A program made the translations under genes and the position numbers. From assembly GCA_026129165.1 (NCBI GenBank), contig JAHCIP010000009.1:1-45457 (forward strand): a DNA stretch of 45,457 nucleotides, written 5' to 3'. The notes under the pieces are model-generated. The model did no database searches, was not told where the DNA came from, and saw only the letters and a program-made list of their open reading frames with translations. Source of the stretch: Anaerolineae bacterium. GTDB lineage: Bacteria > Chloroflexota > Anaerolineae > Epilineales > JAHCIE01. This document shows positions 15,613-22,345 of the stretch, piece by piece; the first letter of the stretch is position 1, and each line of letters begins with the position of its first letter.

Positions 15613-16415
15613 CTGCCAATACTAGCCCGACTGCCTCACCCGGCGGCCTATTCCTCGGCGTCGAGGGCGACACGACCCTCAACCATCTTTCCTCTTTCGC
15701 CGCGCACAGCTTCACCTCCTTTGAGGAGGCGGTGGAGGCGACGCTGCGCTTGATCACACGGCAAACGGGGCTGCAACGGAGCTTCCTGGCTCGCGTCTCC
15801 CTCGAGACGGGCCAGCATGAGATTCTGGCGAGCTATGACGAGCAAGATGGGACCAGTCGTCCATTGAGTGTTAGCCCGCTGGCCCAAACCTACTGCAGCC
15901 TGGTGGCGGGCGAGGCGAAACCCGCGCCGCTCCCCGTGGAGAATACGCAGACCGATGCGCGACTGGTGGATCATCCGGCGCGGCAGGCTTTCCCCGACAT
16001 CGGCAGCTACCTGGGCGCGCCGGTGGTGCTGCGGGATGGCAGCCTCTTCGGCACGCTCTGCGCGACCGACCCCGCGCCGCATTCGATCCCCTCGGATAAA
16101 GTCGAATTGCTGGTCATCCTCGCCCGGCTGCTGAGTACCGAGATAGACCACGAGCGAGAGTTGGCTGAGTTGAGACGGCTGTATGATCTCAGGAGCAATT
16201 TTGTGCATATCGTCAGCCACGAGTTCCGCACGGCCCTGACCGGCATCCAGGGCTTTAGCGAGTTGCTGCGTGACGCCGACCTGACGCCGGCGGAGGTGCG
16301 CGAGTACGCGAACGACATCAACATGGACGCGCAACGGCTGGCGCGGATGATTAACGAGATGCTGAACCTGGAACGCGCGGCGCGTCAATCAGGTCAAAGT
16401 TCGTCAGGGGTGTAG
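15609..16415 (+). CDS. GAF - histidine phosphotransfer (HisKA) protein lacking the ATPase domain
   Basis: 268 aa. A GAF domain (about 30-185; TYCSLV, YLGAPVVLRDGSLFGTLCATD) is joined by a helix to a HisKA dimerisation domain with the H-box FVHIVSHEFRTALTGIQGF, His204. The protein ends soon after the second helix (MINEMLNLERAARQ), so the HATPase_c domain is absent. The sequence up to the next gene (26 bp) does not hold it in another frame. It could take phosphate from another kinase, act as phosphatase, or form a dead partner. Position between a receiver-glycosyltransferase fusion and a receiver protein suggests it relays to these. Confidence 0.85.
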   Translation: MTANTSPTASPGGLFLGVEGDTTLNHLSSFAAHSFTSFEEAVEATLRLITRQTGLQRSFLARVSLETGQHEILASYDEQDGTSRPLSVSPLAQTYCSLVAGEAKPAPLPVENTQTDARLVDHPARQAFPDIGSYLGAPVVLRDGSLFGTLCATDPAPHSIPSDKVELLVILARLLSTEIDHERELAELRRLYDLRSNFVHIVSHEFRTALTGIQGFSELLRDADLTPAEVREYANDINMDAQRLARMINEMLNLERAARQSGQSSSGV

Positions 16416-16440
16416 ACTTCTCCGCTTCAGGGGGGACATC

Positions 16441-16827
16441 ATGGCTGTCATTGTCTTTTGCGAGGACGATCCTGGCATCCAGAAGCTGATCCGTTCGGCA
16501 TTGCGCCGCTCGCTCCATACGGTCGAGATGGCGAACGATGGGGTCGAGGGGCTGGCGCTGATTGAACGTGTCCGCCCCGCCGCCGTCTTTGCCGACATCA
16601 CCATGCCCGCGATGGACGGGATTGCGTTGTGTCGGGCGCTCCGGGCGCGGCCCGACCTGGCCGCGATTCCGTTTGTCGTCATGACCGCTTCGACCGAGCC
16701 AGAGAAGCTCCAGACCTGTCTGGCCGTCGGCGCGACAGACTATCTCACCAAGCCTTTCAATCTGCCTGAGCTACGTGCGAAAGTCGAGCGCTACGCCGCT
16801 GACGCCGCTCAACCCGCCCAGGGCTAG
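16441..16827 (+). CDS. CheY-like single-domain response regulator
   Basis: 128 aa, receiver domain only. The acidic pair EDD is near residues 8-10, phospho-acceptor Asp52 in FADITMP, Thr in VVMTAS and Lys104 in LTKPF. GGGGGGA lies close upstream of ATG 16441. It follows the GAF-HisKA gene by 25 bp and is the last signalling gene of this operon. With no output domain it must act by protein contact or as a phosphate sink. Confidence 0.92.
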   Translation: MAVIVFCEDDPGIQKLIRSALRRSLHTVEMANDGVEGLALIERVRPAAVFADITMPAMDGIALCRALRARPDLAAIPFVVMTASTEPEKLQTCLAVGATDYLTKPFNLPELRAKVERYAADAAQPAQG

Positions 16828-16877
16828 ACCTCGCGGGGCTGTCCAACCCTGCCTCATCCTCCCCTGTTTATAACTCT

Positions 16878-17681
16878 ATGGCTACACGAAAGACAATCCC
16901 ACCCCCGGTGACGGCTGACTTCCGGGGCCGCATCCCGCCGGACCTGACGCGCATCCTCATCGGATATGGCGCGCTGGACGCCCAACCCACGGGCCTGCGG
17001 CTGGTCGTGGAGCCGACGCCCGCCGGCCGGCTGTCCGACGCCGAACTCAATGACCTGCGCGGCCGGCCGCGCCGCGACCTGCCCTGGCGACCGCCGCTAT
17101 CGCTCGAAGTGGAGGCCATGGCCTCGTACCCGGCGGACGGCCTGGTGGGGACGGCGGGCTTTGGCTTTTGGAACGACCCGTTCGATCCGGCCCAGGGGAC
17201 GGCGGCCGCGCCCAACGCGCTGTGGTTCTTCCACGCCTCGCCGCCGGCCCAGATGCCCTTTGTCCCAGGCGGCGCGCCCAACGGCTGGAAGGCGGCCAGT
17301 CTCAACGGCGGGGCCGTACCGGAACCGCTGGTCGCGCTGGGAACGCGGCTGCTGCGCGTGCCCCTGCTCAACCGCGTCCTGTACGCCGTGGCGCGGCGGG
17401 CGGCGGTGCGGGCGGCGGAGACGGTGCTGACCTCGCGGCTGGACGAGGTCCACACCTACCGAATCGAGTGGGGGCGGCGCAGCGCCGACTTCTTGGTGGA
17501 CGAGGCGCATGTCCTCCGCGCGATGCAGCCGCCGCAGGTTCCCCTCGGCTTTGTGGCCTGGGTGGACAATAATTGCGCCAGCGAGACGGGCGCGAGCGAC
17601 CTGACGTGGCAGCGGCTGGCCGTTCCCCAGCGTCAATGGTTGGAGATTCGGCGTGTGACGATTACCCCACTGGGGGTGTGA
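16878..17681 (+). CDS. Concanavalin/GH16-like fold protein, function unknown
   Basis: 267 aa. I do not recognise a named family. The pattern looks like a concanavalin A-like beta sandwich: LEVEAMASYPADGLVGTAGF, an LWFFHA strand, THTYRIEWG-type strand (here HTYRIEWGRRSADFLVD, about residues 190-207) and VPLGFVAWVDNN. Polysaccharide-binding or family 16 hydrolase-like domains share this order, but the catalytic ExDxxE motif of GH16 is not seen. No signal peptide. No ribosome site is evident before ATG 16878. It sits 50 bp behind the receiver gene and may belong to the polysaccharide operon; glycan binding is inference. Confidence 0.7.
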   Translation: MATRKTIPPPVTADFRGRIPPDLTRILIGYGALDAQPTGLRLVVEPTPAGRLSDAELNDLRGRPRRDLPWRPPLSLEVEAMASYPADGLVGTAGFGFWNDPFDPAQGTAAAPNALWFFHASPPAQMPFVPGGAPNGWKAASLNGGAVPEPLVALGTRLLRVPLLNRVLYAVARRAAVRAAETVLTSRLDEVHTYRIEWGRRSADFLVDEAHVLRAMQPPQVPLGFVAWVDNNCASETGASDLTWQRLAVPQRQWLEIRRVTITPLGV

Positions 17682-17725
17682 CCCTCTTCATAGCCCTTCT
17701 GGACAATAGCCCGTATGCTGGAGCA

Positions 17726-17833
17726 GGCAACCCCCGCCTGGGCCTCCCCCCAAGCTCAGGCCCCCACGGGGGGTTGCCTCTCCATGGGTCGTGGGCAACT
17801 ACGCCTGGGGCAACCACGGGGGGTTGCCCCTAC
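17726..17833. repeat. GGGGCAACC...GGTTGCCCC palindrome family, two nested copies
   Basis: GGCAACCCCC (17726-17735) can pair with GGGGGTTGCC (17769-17778). A second unit has GGGGCAACC (17807-17815) and GGTTGCCCC (17822-17830) followed by TACGG. The last unit supplies the TAG stop codon (17832-17830) of the minus-strand gene. A diverged copy lies at 6651. Confidence 0.75.
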
Positions 17834-18612
17834 GGTCGAAACACTTCCAAATTCCCAAACACCACCACGCCCGTTCCCGCGCCATCCAGGCTGGCGGTCG
17901 CGCCGATGTGGCCGGAGGCGAAGGAGCGGTCGGTGAAGGAACCGACTTCGACTCCGTTGACGCCCAGAGTGATCTGGGGGCCAACCGCCTTGACCGTCAG
18001 GTGGTTGAGGGCCTGGCCGGGCTGCACGCGCACCGAAGGGGATGGCTCGATGAGGGCAGTGTACTGGCCGCGCAGGACCTTGCCGAGGCGGAAGCGGCCC
18101 TCGCCATCTACCTCAAACGAGTAGTAGTTATCGTCGTCCTGGTGGCGAAATATCACGCCGTAGCTCGTCTCGGAAGGGCCGTCCAAGAGGCCGCTGTCTA
18201 TTTCAAGTCGAAAATCGTCAAAGACTCGGGGCGCCGTGGCCCAGACATCCCGGTCGGGGCCAGTCACCGTGAGTGTGAGGCGGTTGCGGTCCAGCGCGAC
18301 CGCTGCCTTCTCGCCCTGGAACAGGTTCCAGCCAGTGTCGTTGTTGCGAAACGTGTCGCGGAAGAGGGGCTGAGGGGCGGGCGTGGCTGGCGCAGCCGGG
18401 TTATTAGCGCGACTGAATTGGCTGACCAGGGGCAGCAATACCTCAGCGCCGGTCATACGCAGCAAGGTGACGCTGACCAGGCACAGACTGAGGGAACACA
18501 CGAGGGCCGTGCTACACCCGATAAGCAACCAGGGCGCAAGGCGAGATGGGCGGGTTGTGGGAGGAGCAGGGTTTGGGGCCACGAGCGACTCTCCCTGGGC
18601 ATGGACAGCCAT
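17830..18612 (-). CDS. Membrane-anchored protein with C-terminal concanavalin-like domain
   Basis: 260 aa from ATG 18612; an in-frame TTG 14 codons upstream is possible but lies within the predicted promoter. After a Pro-rich start one membrane helix (about 28-55, PWLLIGCSTALVCSLSLCLV) is followed by an Ala/Pro linker and a beta-rich extracellular domain from about 83: LFRDTFRNNDTGWNLFQGE, YGVIFRHQDDDNYYSFEVDGEGRFRLGK, and VNGVEVGSFTDRSFASGHIG. This order is that of the DUF1080/laminin-G-like sugar-binding fold. It converges on another sandwich protein beside a polysaccharide synthase, so binding of a surface glycan is a fair guess. Its stop codon lies in a repeat. Confidence 0.75.
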   Translation of the reverse strand: MAVHAQGESLVAPNPAPPTTRPSRLAPWLLIGCSTALVCSLSLCLVSVTLLRMTGAEVLLPLVSQFSRANNPAAPATPAPQPLFRDTFRNNDTGWNLFQGEKAAVALDRNRLTLTVTGPDRDVWATAPRVFDDFRLEIDSGLLDGPSETSYGVIFRHQDDDNYYSFEVDGEGRFRLGKVLRGQYTALIEPSPSVRVQPGQALNHLTVKAVGPQITLGVNGVEVGSFTDRSFASGHIGATASLDGAGTGVVVFGNLEVFRP

Positions 18613-18624
18613 CGAGGTAGCCAA

Positions 18625-18654
18625 ATTATACGCGAATTGATCCACCTCCGCCAA
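18625..18654 (-). promoter_or_regulatory. Promoter giving a near-leaderless mRNA
   Basis: On the minus strand TTGGCG (18654-18649), an 18-bp spacer and TATAAT (18630-18625). The expected transcript start (about 18618) is only some 6 nt before ATG 18612. Confidence 0.55.
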
Positions 18655-18683
18655 CTGGACAGAGGCACAGTCGCGCAGAGAAT

Positions 18684-18712
18684 TTGACCAACCGCCCGAT
18701 TGGGACTAAAAT
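18684..18712 (+). promoter_or_regulatory. Promoter of rpmF-fab operon
   Basis: TTGACC (18684-18689), a 17-bp spacer and TAAAAT (18707-18712). The leader of about 135 nt to rpmF contains a hairpin, ACGAGGC (18726-18732) with GCCTCGT (18746-18752), which could act as a leader control element. Confidence 0.6.
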
Positions 18713-18853
18713 TTACGGGTTACAGACGAGGCTCGCCCGCTGGGGGCCTCGTTATGTCTGCCCATAGACTTGTATTCTCCCCGGCCGACGGTAAGAAGTG
18801 ACGCCCGCCGACATCGGAGAATTGTATTTTAGCGGTAAGGAGATTTTGGGACC

Positions 18854-19048
18854 ATGCCACCTCTTCCAAAGCGAAAGCATTCGAAAGCGCGCCGTGACTG
18901 GCGGCGGTCGCACGACGCCCTGCCAGGCATCCACCTGATCGAGTGCGAGAAGTGCCACGCGCTGCACCTGCCCCACACCGTCTGCCCGGAGTGCGGCACC
19001 TATCGCGGCATGAACGTCATTGATGTCGAAGGCGAAAAGAAGTCATAA
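18854..19048 (+). CDS. rpmF: Ribosomal protein bL32
   Basis: 64 aa. The basic N-terminus MPPLPKRKHSKARRDWRRSH and the zinc ribbon with four cysteines (CEKC, nine residues, CPEC) are diagnostic for the zinc-binding form of bL32 of the large ribosomal subunit. AAGGAG (18837-18842) precedes ATG 18854. In many bacteria rpmF follows the DUF177 gene and precedes fatty acid synthesis genes. Here fabD and fabG follow, but DUF177 is 19 kb away on the other strand. Confidence 0.96.
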   Translation: MPPLPKRKHSKARRDWRRSHDALPGIHLIECEKCHALHLPHTVCPECGTYRGMNVIDVEGEKKS

Positions 19049-19056
19049 CCTCGATA

Positions 19057-19099
19057 CGCGGGGCTGAAGAATAGTCCGAAGCCCCGCGCGACCTTTTAA
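19057..19099 (+). terminator. Intrinsic terminator or attenuator between rpmF and fabD
   Basis: CGCGGGGCT (19057-19065) pairs with AGCCCCGCG (19080-19088), then CGACCTTTTAATAA. It may uncouple high ribosomal protein expression from the downstream fab genes. Confidence 0.65.
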
Positions 19100-19111
19100 T
19101 AACCACCCCCC

Positions 19112-20068
19112 ATGACAGCCCAACCTCTTGCCTGGCTCTTCCCTGGTCAAGGTTCGCAGACGGCGGGGATGGGCCGCGCCCTGGCCGACACTTCGCCGGC
19201 GGCGCGGGCCATTTTTGACGCCGCCGACGCGACCCTCGGTTTTTCCCTCTCCTCCCTGTGTTTCAACGGCCCCCAGGCCGATCTCGACAGTACCATCAAT
19301 ACCCAACCGGCCCTGCTCACCACATCGGTCGCCGTGGTACGCGCCCTTGAAGAGGCGTCGGGGCAGCGCGGGCTGGCCCTGTCTGGGCCTATGTTCTGCG
19401 CGGGCCACAGCCTCGGTGAATACTCGGCCCTCGTCGCGGCAGGCGCAGTAGAGTTCGCCGATGCCCTGCGGCTGGTGCGCGAGCGCGGCCGGCTGATGGA
19501 GAAGGCGGGCGAGGCCCAGCCGGGCGGCATGGCGGCGCTCATTGGCGCGGACGACGCCAAGGCCGAGGCGGTGGTAGCTGACTTGCCCGGTGTCCAGGTC
19601 GCCAACTTCAACGCGCCGGGGCAGATTATCGTGTCGGGCGCGGCCGAGGGTATCGCTCGCCTGGCCGAAGTCGCCAAGGCCCACGGTGTACGCAAGGTTA
19701 TCCCCCTAGCCGTGTCCATCGCCGCGCATTCCGCGCTCATGGGCAGCGTGGTGGACGAGTTCCGCGCCGCTGTCGAAGCGACGCCCATGCAGCCACCGAG
19801 GATGCCTGTCATCGGTAATGTCCACGCCCGGCCGTTGGGGGATGTGGCGGCCGTCCGCCGCGAACTGGTGGACCAGTTGACGGCGTCGGTACGCTGGACA
19901 GCCGGCGTTGAGTACATGGCGGCGCACGGCGTGACGCGGTTTATCGAACTCGGCCCCGGCGCGGTGCTCATCAACATGGTCAAGCGCATCCTGAAGGAGC
20001 CAGAGGTCCGCGCCGTCGGCACGCCGGACGACATCCAGGCGTACCTGGATGCCACTACGCCATCCTAG
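19112..20068 (+). CDS. fabD: Malonyl-CoA:ACP transacylase
   Basis: 318 aa, full length. It moves malonyl from CoA to acyl carrier protein, feeding chain elongation in fatty acid synthesis. The opening AWLFPGQGSQ, the nucleophile Ser100 in GHSLGEYSAL, the arginine of the VRERGRLM helix and the catalytic His206 in IAAHSALM are all present, as is NFNAPGQIIVSG. No clear ribosome site precedes ATG 19112, only a C-run. It lies 63 bp after rpmF with a hairpin between, and 18 bp before fabG. Confidence 0.96.
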   Translation: MTAQPLAWLFPGQGSQTAGMGRALADTSPAARAIFDAADATLGFSLSSLCFNGPQADLDSTINTQPALLTTSVAVVRALEEASGQRGLALSGPMFCAGHSLGEYSALVAAGAVEFADALRLVRERGRLMEKAGEAQPGGMAALIGADDAKAEAVVADLPGVQVANFNAPGQIIVSGAAEGIARLAEVAKAHGVRKVIPLAVSIAAHSALMGSVVDEFRAAVEATPMQPPRMPVIGNVHARPLGDVAAVRRELVDQLTASVRWTAGVEYMAAHGVTRFIELGPGAVLINMVKRILKEPEVRAVGTPDDIQAYLDATTPS

Positions 20069-20086
20069 GCCAACGGAGCCATTCGC

Positions 20087-20833
20087 ATGTTTAACCTGAA
20101 CGGCAAAATTGCCCTGGTCACGGGCGGGTCACGCGGGATTGGACGAGCCATTGCCCTGGCGCTAGCGGCGCAAGGCGCGGCCGTCGTCGTCAACTACCAG
20201 AGCAACGCCGACGCGGCCCACGCCGTCGTCGAGGCCATTACCGGCCAGGGCGGGCGGGCACTGGCGGTGCAGGGCGATGTCAAGGACGCCGCGACGGCTC
20301 AGGAGATGGTCAAGGCGGCGACGAGTGAATTTGGTCGCCTGGACATCCTGGTGAACAACGCTGGCACGACTCGTGATATGCTGCTGCCGATGATGAAGGA
20401 AGAGGACTGGGACACTGTCCTGGACACCAACCTCAAGGGCGCGTTCCTGGTCACGAAAGCGGCCATACGGCCTATGATTCGGCAGAAGAGTGGGCGCATC
20501 ATCAACATCACGTCCATGGCGGGCGTGGCAGGCAACGCGGGCCAGGCCAACTACTCGGCGGCCAAGGCGGGCCTGATTGGCTTTACCAAGTCGGTCGCCA
20601 AGGAGATTGGCTCGCGCGGCATTACCGTTAACGCCGTCGCGCCCGGCTTCATCCCCACCGACCTGACGGCCAGCGTGCCGGCCGACATTATCGCCCGCGC
20701 AGTGGAGATGTCGTCGCTCAAGCGGCCGGGTACGGTCGAAGACGTGGCGGCAGCGGTGGTCTTCCTGGCCTCGGACGAGGCGGGGTGGATTACGGGTCAG
20801 GTGCTGGCCGTGGACGGCGGATTGGTGATGTAA
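20087..20833 (+). CDS. fabG: 3-oxoacyl-ACP reductase
   Basis: 248 aa classical short-chain dehydrogenase. The cofactor loop GGSRGIGRAIA (about 13-23) and NNAG (about 89-92) bind NADPH; the catalytic Ser lies in ITSMAG, Tyr156 and Lys160 in YSAAKAG. The C-terminal GWITGQVLAVDGGLVM is typical of FabG. It reduces 3-oxoacyl-ACP in the elongation cycle. An alternative as an acetoacetyl-CoA reductase (PhaB) cannot be ruled out by motif and would be of interest given the phaR/phasin module, but the position behind fabD favours FabG. The stop overlaps an in-frame ATG of the next gene. Confidence 0.93.
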   Translation: MFNLNGKIALVTGGSRGIGRAIALALAAQGAAVVVNYQSNADAAHAVVEAITGQGGRALAVQGDVKDAATAQEMVKAATSEFGRLDILVNNAGTTRDMLLPMMKEEDWDTVLDTNLKGAFLVTKAAIRPMIRQKSGRIINITSMAGVAGNAGQANYSAAKAGLIGFTKSVAKEIGSRGITVNAVAPGFIPTDLTASVPADIIARAVEMSSLKRPGTVEDVAAAVVFLASDEAGWITGQVLAVDGGLVM

Positions 20834-20868
20834 TGGACGGCGAGACCACAGGCGGGGAAGGAGGCGGC

Positions 20869-21231
20869 ATGACCGAGAATCTAGGCACTGTCACCATCGC
20901 GCCTCAGGTGCTCGTGACCATCGCGCGACTGACGACCGAGGCCGTGCCCGGCGTCGCCCGCATGGCCCCCGGCGCGGTCTCCGGCACGACGCGCCTCCTC
21001 AACCGGGCGACGACAGGCGAGGGCGTCCGTGTGTGGGTGGTAGACGGCGCGGTGAACGTCGAGGTGAACGTGGTCGTCTCGCGCGAGGCGAACATGCGCG
21101 CCGTCGGGACGCAGATTCAGCGCGACGTGGCGCGCGCGGTGGAGCACATGCTGGGCATGCCCGTGCGTGAGGTGAATGTCAATATCCGCGATGTCGCCCC
21201 CACGTCGGACGAGACAGGCGGGTGGGCGTGA
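20869..21231 (+). CDS. Asp23/Gls24 family envelope stress protein
   Basis: 120 aa from ATG 20869, chosen because GGAAGGAGG is directly upstream; an ATG at 20833 that overlaps the fabG stop is in the same frame. The pattern ENLGTVTIAPQVLVTIARLTTEAVPGVARM then VWVVDGAVNVEVNVVV and a final helix HMLGMPVREVNVNIRDV is the Asp23 family. These are small alkaline-shock or envelope-associated proteins of unclear biochemistry, commonly placed before nusB. GTGA overlap with nusB shows co-translation. Confidence 0.93.
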   Translation: MTENLGTVTIAPQVLVTIARLTTEAVPGVARMAPGAVSGTTRLLNRATTGEGVRVWVVDGAVNVEVNVVVSREANMRAVGTQIQRDVARAVEHMLGMPVREVNVNIRDVAPTSDETGGWA

Positions 21232-21659
21232 AAGCCCGCCGCCTGGCGCGGTCCCTGGCTCTCCAGGTGTTGTACGAGGTAGACCTCGCCGGCCACTCGG
21301 CCCAACAGGTAGTGGGCCGCCCCCTGGACGAGCAGCCCGAAGAGTTCCAGCCGGCCATGCAGCAATGGGCCGGCGAGGTGGGCGAGTTCGCCCAGCGGCT
21401 GCTTGACCTGACGCTAGCGCACCAGGCGGAGTTGGACGGCGTGATTCGCCGCATCGCGCCCGAGTGGCCGGTGCAGCAGTTGGCCGTCATTGACCGCAGC
21501 ATCCTACGGCTGGCCCTGGTCGAAATGATGTACCTGGACACACCCCACAAGGTCGCCATCAACGAAGCTGTCGAACTCGCCAAACGCTTTGGCAGCGATA
21601 GCTCGCCCCGCTTTGTCAACGGCGCCCTCGGCGCGTTTGTCAACCAACCCCACAGCTAA
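21228..21659 (+). CDS. nusB: Transcription antitermination factor NusB
   Basis: 143 aa from GTG 21228, which overlaps the preceding stop; GTG 21222 two codons upstream is also possible. The RNA-binding arginine-rich start VKARRLARSLALQVLYEVD, the middle helices and the end LRLALVEMMYLDTPHKVAINEAVELAKRFGSDSSPRFVNGALGA (family hallmark region, about 100-138) identify NusB. It binds boxA RNA with S10 during rRNA antitermination. It ends 38 bp from the convergent regulator gene, with no clear terminator between. Confidence 0.95.
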   Translation: MKARRLARSLALQVLYEVDLAGHSAQQVVGRPLDEQPEEFQPAMQQWAGEVGEFAQRLLDLTLAHQAELDGVIRRIAPEWPVQQLAVIDRSILRLALVEMMYLDTPHKVAINEAVELAKRFGSDSSPRFVNGALGAFVNQPHS

Positions 21660-21697
21660 CCTGTCACATGAGTGATCCAGCATCTTATACTTGTTAG

Positions 21698-22345
21698 TCA
21701 TGAACCCAGCCCGGCGTCACGTGCCCGCAGGATCGCTTCGGCGCGGTCGGCCACCTGGAGCTTGGTGAAGATATTCGAGACGTGGTTGCGGATTGTCTTC
21801 TCGCTCAGCATCAGCCGTTCGGCGATGGCGCTGTTGCCTAGATGCTGCGCCATCAGCGTCAGGATTTCCAGTTCGCGCTCCGTCAGTTCGGGGAACGCCG
21901 CATAGGCGCTTGGGCGTCGCGCTGCGAAGTAACGCATCAGCCGGCGGGCGATGGCCGGCCCGAAGATGGCCTCGCCGCTGTGCACACTCCGCACGGCGCG
22001 TAAAATCTCCGCTTTGAGCGCCCCCTTCAGCAAATACCCCCGCGCGCCGGCCTGAAGCGCGGCAAACACCGAGTCGTCATCCTCAAACATGGTTAGCATC
22101 AGGATGCTGATGTGTGGACTGGTGACCAGGATGCGTCGCGTGGCCTCGATGCCGTTCAGCCCAGGCATCTGGAGGTCCATCAGGATCACGTCGGGTTGAA
22201 GCCGCGCCGCCAGCCTCACGACCTCATCCCCCGCCGCCGCCTCACCGGCCACCAGCATGTCCGGGGCTGTACTTACCAAGGCGCGCAAACCACTGCGGAA
22301 GGCCGTGTGGTCGTCGGCGATGAGGACTTGGATACGCTCGTCCAT
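21698..22345 (-). CDS. NarL/LuxR-family response regulator
   Basis: 215 aa. The receiver domain (about 5-120) has the acidic pair ADD, the phospho-acceptor Asp in ILMDLQMPGLNG near residue 56 and Lys in YLLKGALK. The C-terminal LuxR helix-turn-helix reads LTERELEILTLMAQ, LMLSEKTIRNHVSNIFTKLQ (about 150-200). The start overlaps the kinase stop (TGATG), so the two are a two-component pair. The regulated genes are not evident; the kinase and regulator lie alone on their transcript. Confidence 0.95.
   Translation of the reverse strand: MDERIQVLIADDHTAFRSGLRALVSTAPDMLVAGEAAAGDEVVRLAARLQPDVILMDLQMPGLNGIEATRRILVTSPHISILMLTMFEDDDSVFAALQAGARGYLLKGALKAEILRAVRSVHSGEAIFGPAIARRLMRYFAARRPSAYAAFPELTERELEILTLMAQHLGNSAIAERLMLSEKTIRNHVSNIFTKLQVADRAEAILRARDAGLGS

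Noticed and set aside
17791-18687. Plus-strand frame of 298 codons opposite the membrane-anchored sandwich protein
   Set aside because: The minus-strand product has a membrane helix and beta-domain pattern; the plus frame has none.
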